From assembly GCA_963736695.1 (NCBI GenBank), contig CAVTPU010000001.1, positions 310,001 through 374,000 on the forward strand: 64,000 bases of DNA. The letters run 5' to 3'. The notes beneath the pieces were generated by a model. The model had not been told where the DNA came from, ran no database searches, and saw only the letters and a list, made by a program, of their open reading frames with translations. This document shows positions 63,901 to 64,000 of the stretch, piece by piece; position 1 is the first letter of the stretch, and every line of letters starts with the position of its first letter. Made by a program: the position numbers and the translations under genes. Origin of the DNA: CAVTPU01 sp963736695 (GTDB lineage: Bacteria; Actinomycetota; Actinomycetes; Mycobacteriales; Micromonosporaceae).

Positions 63901-64000
63901 CTGGTCGACGCAAACAACGCGGCGGGATTGACCCGTCGATCGGCCGGATCGTCAAGGAACAACCGCGCGGTCAGGTTCGGCCTCCACGGGCCGACGGGTT
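45093..64000 (-). CDS. Trans-AT modular polyketide synthase, leinamycin-type DUF-SH-TE (5' partial)
   Basis: The frame is open to the right edge, so the true start lies beyond 64000; more than 6,300 codons are present. Domains in biosynthetic order, with approximate window positions: DH C-terminal part (HPALLDAS, 63711-63734); ACP1 (Ser 63219-63221); KR1 (62990-61690); KS1 (61610-60345, Cys 61113-61115); ACP-like without Ser (60165-60060); ECH crotonase (59610-58875); ACP2 (Ser 58623-58625); KS2 (58232-56937, Cys 57714-57716); DH (56440-55700, His 56376-56378, Asp 55911-55913); KR2 (55690-54390); ACP3 (Ser 54165-54167); KS3 (53932-52660, Cys 53427-53429); KR3 (52140-50815); ACP4 (Ser 50631-50633); KS4 (50440-49190, Cys 49947-49949); ACP5 (Ser 48582-48584); DUF2156-like; PLP lyase (SH); TE. 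All four KSs keep Cys-His-His. No AT is encoded, so the AT-ER protein must serve it. DUF-SH-TE is the leinamycin hallmark. Confidence 0.95.
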   Translation of the reverse strand, partial: PVGPWRPNLTARLFLDDPADRRVNPAALFASTSEDRDMRRLYEQARSEDIVHGPPMRASGAIRLGGGALVADLSLHESTMAHANLFHMHPALLDASTLVAFARTPVLDAPFIPISIDEVRMPRPAGARCLVHVPQEESRAPSGDVMHNSYQAYDPESGALVAEFIRLTCKRIRRPDLITTLLPNGDGDSRAGVRVDERTNSLADVVSSRAAEPVVHAVADLDSVASAYAEHLRELVGQRLDRPAAEVAVARGFYEQGLDSVGMLAVSEDLQRVVGGRTYPTLLFEFGDIAELSRHLASTYGPPTVETAPAAEPSVAPNAARGDAPIDGEPEQATLELMVVSRCWRAEPLPAPAAERERGSLLLLATAASHGRAVADELRHCGHRVEVVDAGPDGTLLSADLLRHRVAALTVDDRPPVVCVVDHIAGVEPSAARPHDLVRRVAAAMVAARPTRRAPLLYVGTAGPHAQPRQAVAALVRTISAETPVIAGRSVVLDDDPDPARFAAVIDAETAGFGDDTAEVRYRAGRRETSYGQVVEPVARPTRLRTGAVCLITGGAGRLARILTAHLIDRYQARVVLAGRREPDADLVAEIARWRARGARVEYVRADVTNHADVEAASEHARLVYGRLHAVFHLAGAIDDALHFRKDPQRCSAVLAPKVDGLRAIERAMVEEPPELTVLFSSVSSVLANPGQSDYAFANAYLDHQAAAAPGSVLSISWPHWADGGMGAASSTPDAAGLASMPYEVGLKALDMALSSGGGHIVVAYGERTRLSRTLAVAGPPQAEPPDPPIEPVGDRGGPIAVIGVAGRYPGASDVDEFWRNLVAGRDSVTEVPATRWNHDELFDPRRGSPGRTYGRWGGFVDGVDRFAPGFFGISRREAEYMDPQERLFLTESWHALEDAGYPPEALAEQRVGVFAGVMWNHYQLLRDEHGVAPTALHSSVPNRVSYCFGFTGPSLAIDTACSSSLIAVHLAVESLRRGECDVALAGGVNVAPHPQKYLQLAADRFLSDDGRCRAFGAGGTGYVPGEGVGVVVLKPLARAIADGDTVAGVIAGSAVNHNGRTSGFTVPDPAAQASLIRMALTDAGLRGAQVTYVEAHGTGTSLGDPIEVEGLTRALSDPADMPVACAVGSVKSNVGHLESAAGVAGLTKVLLQLRHRELVASLHSTPPNAHIDFTRSGIRVVTEREEWTAPDGVLRAGVSAFGAGGTNAHLVVSEAPSPTIVSDFSTTRAAGTSPELVVLSAPDDATLERVAVRLREALTRSEEADGGAVGPDEARSEVAAQLGIAVEDVDPTATLADLGLQPAGLAALGRFTADGAPPDVDTAVGELGRRRAGGLLLADVAHTLRIGRRALRARAATMVSTVDELVRALGDIAGPNWWRGTAPEEPVEDPQAAGLLAAEGANDVAEVGRRWAAGVTVDWSAYRRGQRARRVSLPGTPLPEEHCWLGAWSARRDQSPAPTRLGEDIVELTVTDAGIAVVMMRDEANRNMFSDELLAGLQASFAELGARDDVRVVVLAGGPPVFSMGGEPEALAKLASKNGAFTDAAFVYEGLVRCPQPVIAAIGGHASGGGLAFGLYADLIVMSRSATYSANFLKYGFTPGMGATHILGYRFGSSLAAEMLLTCRGYAGEELERRGAQVRFADGPQVLSTALDLARSVAALPAGALRELKAELVRPIMDRQPEVIAAELAMHDRVLGEDAVRLVRHRLGGATPAPAPASMVVRVPARAAAPVPVTVVAPTSIPAPVEPEPELPTADRAAVVDVVEQALAAQLYLDRAELDPTRSFSDMGLDSIGAVDVVQQINSVFDTDIESVAVYDHPTLDRLTDLVLETVRAQRALVRAVVGGQRADEKAVAAPVSPNILEAAPPNMVELAPPTSASAPIVEAPPDSTMVDLAAPAAIFASISTVATAEPAPPTSAPDSEADHEIAIIAMSGQWPGARDLDEFWANLVGGRSAISAVAPDRWDVESLFDPDPTAPGRTYSRWAAMLDDVDVFDHRFFAMSPVEAAQTDPQQRLFLTEAWRALEQAGYAGDSAAQLRCGVFVGCAPGDYAELLHESGHADTAHAFLGGASSILAARISYLLDLRGPAVAVDTACSSSLVAVHLAAQSLRTGESDLALAGGVALMLTPSLQVRSSQVGMLSPTGTSAPFDAAADGIVLGEGVGVVLLKRLTDARRDGDRVLGVIKASGVNGDGRTNGITAPSADSQVALLRQVHARAGVRPCDITYVEAHGTGTALGDPIEFSALRRVLGGDGPQAADPWCALGSVKGNIGHTTLAAGVAGLIKVLLQLRHGELAPTAGYSTPNPKIDFAGSPLYPVTTHQRWLPGQSGTRIATVSSFGFSGTNCHLVVGQAPIDEHRSTSAPTRAQRTVAVPEVVVVSARTDAERAEVLAGLAGALTADMRVVDLSFTLAQGRRQLKERAAVVARDVDDLRVKLAALARGEHPEDCFIGTASTVVATAPTEPARDPRHAAQAYVRGQRLDWAAWFAGRAPRRVPLPGYPFARHRHWPAAAARPEPTDLPVDAEESEILTIRPTDRLVAEHVIAGRPLLPGAATAALVAAEVARVTGQTYPVRINGLRWRRPFPVEEVRRLRVGLTPSPTGGWAFQLADPAEPDAPHATGTVSQPPAATVERVDVAAMRRLCPSVVDVAGMYRDFDRADMRYGEAFRLLRAVAAGPDMAVADLAEPVTESVSTVLDGAFQSTAVLVGDETGPVLPVAIGSIHILGDLRRARHVVVRRVAELRFDSDITDPSGEVLAAVRGLTLFRVDRLEGKVFVPVWRDSVAAETRRAAGEVVVIARPTAQALAEEVVASCAATSAVVLPFGSRVPAGWAQLARTVDQVYVLALGDTGQPGQEHGVGLLLELVQQLIECGRSGDPVEITVVTDGAVATSEDEPVRPHSAALVGLTRTVAAEQPSWRVTCVDVAARAGQVSAADVVGLDGASRLVAVRDGVRLARSFVAAPPRPAASPFRRGVYLVVGGASGIGGVFSRHVARQAQATLVWLGRRPEDETIRRARAEIAELGGHAVYVSGDVSDPTAVAAALAEADRHGQLLGVVHSAGVLRDRRLANLTRSDVEQVLAPKVSGLVTLTAGLAGRVLDHMILFSSAASFIDADGQGNYAAACTFADAYALSLRQTGWPVTVVNWGYWGSIGLAGDESHRSMLAADGVGSLDPDLAMLALDGLVAAGVPQALVIEAAPAGLAHFGIGDRPAGSSPATPATAAGTVGAAVAVPPVSPAVEPAVAAAGAIRYVAEVFAEVLGHAVSDLDEQTTFDEFGVDSIVGIRLLDRMSQDLGPLPSTLLFEETTLRRLANRLVADRGGALAALQQSMVPVVGGSSLTDRPTLQLAEAVSPPGLTADEPIAIIGVDGRYPGANDLDGFWRNLRAGVSSITEVPADRWDWRGTVDPSRGLREYQRWGGFLDDVAGFDAALFGVLPKDAADIDPQERLFLQTCWSVLERAGYLGERCEPATGVFVGVMYGGYGELGAMGWAQGNPNGAYSAYWSIANRVSYTLDLNGPSMAVDTACSSSLTAVHLACESIRRGECRMALAGGVSLIVHPLHHIALGSRNMLAGDGSVKVFDATADGYVPGEGVGAVLLKPLRDAIADGDDVWGVIRGSALNAGGKTGGYTVPNPTAQAEVVAAAVRRSGVRPDHVGYVEAHGSGTELGDPIEVAGLARAFRLLGDAPSACAVGSVKANVGHLEGAAGIAGLTKVLLQLRHRTVAPTVALRNLNPKIDFTGASVRPQRDATEWQTPAPGANRVGCVSSFGAGGANAHIVVEEFTPASGQPTGWTHPVGEQLVLLSAPDASRLAELATSLADQLVAEPVPLAVLAFTSQTRRRAFKERVAVRCGDERSLVDALREYAAGGQARGLLRARDGESGEVDQALARGDVDALARMWVAGASVAWTRLWESRGVGRSVPRAALPPTPLRPVRLWVSGPTTVSHKGPDTVVEFERRVLTGRPLASTGAESIAELLIVGEPNSPVLTDLAERVRRSGGQAHLVGPGEAAEAAAELARVGSPPQALVYVDQSVFDPGHGMPGVGADDPDSAFRGVFDPVVALVRAGGRPRVLCVRVDDQAGTGGGERQPHLAAFVGLLRTVNAEAGAFGACVSCDDVDAAAEQILAELRHGTDDEVEYRGGQRFVASLVPHRPAPARPAWARPDGTYLITGGAGGLGPHFAELLVSRGAGQVVLIGRSTLTPAQRDRIDAMSRPGSEVRYLRADVTDPAAVAGVLDEARRVLPIRGVLHAAGVLRDARLVDKSMAQAAQVLAPKLTGTLTLDRATAADPLDFFVLFSSVAGSVGNPGQADYAYANAFLDAFARTRTGWAARGLRKGNTVSIGWPLWNDGGMSVSAAVVDRLRRQWGMVPMTAVTGLAAFETLLAGDEPAVVVVEKLLSSPHAEASRDPQQQAQPSGRPQPHPEVEVLKRLCQLAAEFLLVEPDDVDPHIELMDLGFDSISLTQLTERLNDEFGLDLLPTVVFEFPTLGDLAEHVRGVRPEPVRPPSLTSATPLTLAPADGVRAGDVAIIGLAGTMPGSADPEEFWRNLAAGRDLVRHIPEDREALLAEPRIRHLVGGFLDRVAEFDAALFGISRKEAALMDPQQRLFLQAVWSAIADAGYSTSALAGGRTGLFVGVSTHDYEDLMTAEGLPTQAHMATGLSHAVLANRVSHLLDLRGPSEAVDTACSSSLVALHRAVRALRCGECDTAVVGGVSVLLTPGLFTAFAESGMLSQHGRCATFDAAADGYVRGEGVGAFLLKPLAQALADDDNIYAVIRGSAVNHGGKAASLTAPHPRAQADVLAAAYADAEIDPATVTYVEAHGTGTKLGDPVEIEGMKKVFAGRTGEPLAIGSVKTNIGHLEAAAGVAGLLKVLLALRHRQVPPHLHLRRVNPHIRLDGSGLVINDRLTDWTTPVRRAGISSFGFGGTNAHVVVEQAPDRPDSTATGPLVFPLSAPDPERLAGYAGRLAEALTARPVALADVAHTLQAGRDSYPCRLAVHAADAAGLIAALRAAARGADAPGLVRPGSDVSAGSTDAALASAFVAGEEIDWPRHWTGRPRRVSLPTFGLAHTSFWYSDVVSAEPRPVAPTASAAPAAAVAESPTASEETVRTAIRAEVADLLALDPAGITDDQSLRDLGLDSIFTLDLAQRLTDTFGPGVDAAEVYDNDTVAALALLFGRLGAEVAGGQTVADGRVATPAPPPQADPGGQVVAKADLAGDPVIAAAVAELERSYGVESGLAGRDIAPMLFLPAGGGGYVEFAWSAKAALLWGFTGPESARTEVVDGFARHMIDLGRRVNVLSPVRLTELGGQPCTATPFGVVQHLPDLASFTIDGGPMRRLRSAMSRVSREPSVEVTEYRPGADADTDAAIVALVDHWSAGKAHVNRYVATVRADLARGALAPAHRLFLTRIKGTPVSAIVVTRMASEPGYLLDVEFYRKDLPQGGLDYSIVKIIELVRAEGARLFSFGATFGVAVGESDNASPAVASALARLRDKGVSGGGNYQFKSKFRPVEMPIYLCQPTSGASTVDEVLLMIAAPESKSESNPESKPDPTLVSEAPVTTTPAAEPVMPRSGPATALAAAGFNVLRLPADAIEVELLTDSWAERADPWIAQRQRTLLDLAAPGSDRLDRPWLPPHVVVASSGRAAEQLLCRAWTGPRGAVLHNGAFPTWVVALAENKFHPVPLAHTLEPSGGFAGDLPLAELDAALDTHAGRIAFVLIEPGSNASGGRPMSLANLRAIRERVRRAGLRLVLDAARLLDNVAAIVDLEPDQIGRDPWTVMAEMLSMADAVTLSLSKDFGVATGGLVAVSDPDLAQRLHADQARRGGQVSRLDRTLLAAALADERTVWDGVRQRRAATHMLWRRLADAGVPVGETAGGHCVLVDVSSLPDFAAGAAPVPGFLAWLFGVTGVRGGPHLAGVGAHPDLERCVRLAVPVGLGVEAARDLGDLIAKALAGPVTVTELVADDPRVAAPEATYRPVRHIGAAVGSGPAAAALGVADSPAGQPDWFRRQLTELGESLSQDRYAPADDNAAVVRAACPDVRRRLLSLPDGEVEVFLNGWSGSGPVVMLMHPFNIGAGMFAPQLAALVDRFRLLVVHQPGVGHTRVRSTLSLDGVAHLQCEVLDALGVTEPVHLGGASAGSIFAEYFAIRYPQRVRSLSMLGGSYKFANRKGRIDRLAQVVAEDFAAIAAGGVTVDPVRQDEVTQLLLRCESMDPHTGLRYLDLFTREPDLAGRLGEISVPALVVQGRHDSVVGVKTGHFLHGAIPDSRYVELAESGHFVCFTEAERVTQELTRFITDVQSG
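46080..47290 (-). other. SH domain: PLP-dependent cysteine lyase in the PKS
   Basis: About 400 residues of fold-type I PLP enzyme resembling tryptophanase-type beta-eliminating lyases. FVLIEPGSNASGGRPMS and LVLDAARLLDNVA form the cofactor face, and LSLSKDFGVATGG carries the Schiff-base lysine at 46614-46616. In leinamycin the SH domain cleaves the C-S bond of cysteine to give the polyketide its sulfur. Confidence 0.85.
47400..48370 (-). other. DUF domain (DUF2156, GNAT-like) of the terminal PKS module
   Basis: About 320 residues after ACP5 with the aminoacyltransferase-like GNAT pattern: LLWGFTGPESARTEVVDGF, MRRLRSAMSRVSRE, LFLTRIKGTPVSAIVVTRM, GLDYSIVKIIELVRAEGARLFSFG. Positioned directly before a PLP lyase it corresponds to the DUF of leinamycin LnmJ. 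A Ser/Glu/Lys/Pro linker with 12-bp repeats separates it from the SH domain. Confidence 0.8.
58875..59610 (-). other. In-line ECH2-type crotonase domain of the PKS
   Basis: About 245 residues between KS1 and ACP2. It starts MMRDEANRNMFSDELLAGL, has oxyanion-hole loops GGPPVFSMGGEPEAL and GHASGGGLAFGLYADL, then ANFLKYGFTPGMGATHILG and EELERRG. These match the PksI/ECH2 class that decarboxylates methylglutaconyl-ACP in HMG-CoA synthase-type beta-branching. ECH2 is usually a separate protein. No HCS, ECH1 or donor ACP gene lies in the window. Confidence 0.85.

Noticed and set aside
45093..64000. Acyltransferase domain within the PKS
   Set aside because: I looked for GHSxG and the AT His motif after each KS and found none; the only AT is the separate AT-ER protein.

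Overview
The window is high-GC DNA from an actinomycete (Actinomycetota). The evidence is a mycothiol-dependent maleylpyruvate isomerase-fold protein, SigE-family sigma, LppU-like and type VII secretion-like proteins, many GTG starts, several probable leaderless genes and a modular trans-AT polyketide synthase. Micromonosporales, Glycomycetales and Pseudonocardiales all remain possible; the order cannot be resolved by reading.

Layout. 0.4-12.3 kb: cytochrome P450 plus 3Fe-4S ferredoxin, a 56-aa zinc-ribbon-like protein, a MerR-sliding clamp fusion, envelope and lipoproteins, a membrane-anchored alpha/beta hydrolase, a SigE-type sigma with its membrane partner, a GH16-like protein, a PfkB kinase and a methyltransferase. 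12.3-13.1 kb: a 15-codon ORF, an intrinsic-like terminator, two tRNA-Glu genes and a gene-poor tract with short repeats and an orphan promoter/dyad. 13.1-18.1 kb: a two-gene NAD-linked formate dehydrogenase operon. 18.1-25 kb: a macrolide-type glycosyltransferase divergent from a GH3 glycosidase, an ArsR-SRPBCC pair, a secreted SH3 plus CHAP-like protein, a THUMP methyltransferase and a PH-like membrane protein. 25-27.8 kb: a STAND-type protein that lacks its NTPase part but keeps 14 WD40 repeats. 28-36.4 kb: a sirtuin operon, a small type VII secretion substrate-like cassette, a pair of four-cysteine membrane proteins, and PfkB and TauE-like genes. 36.5-40 kb: PadR, DUF1048 and an ABC-2 exporter, then an AlkZ-like winged-helix protein.

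40.5-64 kb is a biosynthetic gene cluster that runs off the right edge. A Crp/Fnr-type regulator is followed 17 nt later by a free-standing AT-ER protein, the pair seen in leinamycin-type clusters as LnmO and LnmG. These converge on one AT-less PKS of more than 6,300 codons on the minus strand. In biosynthetic order it reads (DH)-ACP-KR / KS-[ACP-like]-ECH-ACP / KS-DH-KR-ACP / KS-KR-ACP / KS-ACP-DUF-SH-TE. The terminal DUF-SH-TE block (GNAT-like DUF2156, PLP-dependent cysteine lyase, thioesterase) is the hallmark of leinamycin-family sulfur-incorporating PKSs. An ECH2-type crotonase built into the line and a single-ACP terminal module without a methyltransferase set it apart from the leinamycin prototype. 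The AT-ER would load malonyl units in trans, and the SH domain would install sulfur from cysteine before TE release. A JmjC/cupin oxygenase next to the PKS may act in tailoring.

A pattern across the window is short tandem duplication with a 15-bp period at five unrelated loci (FdhA tail, GH3 tail, THUMP methyltransferase, Crp regulator, one intergenic region).
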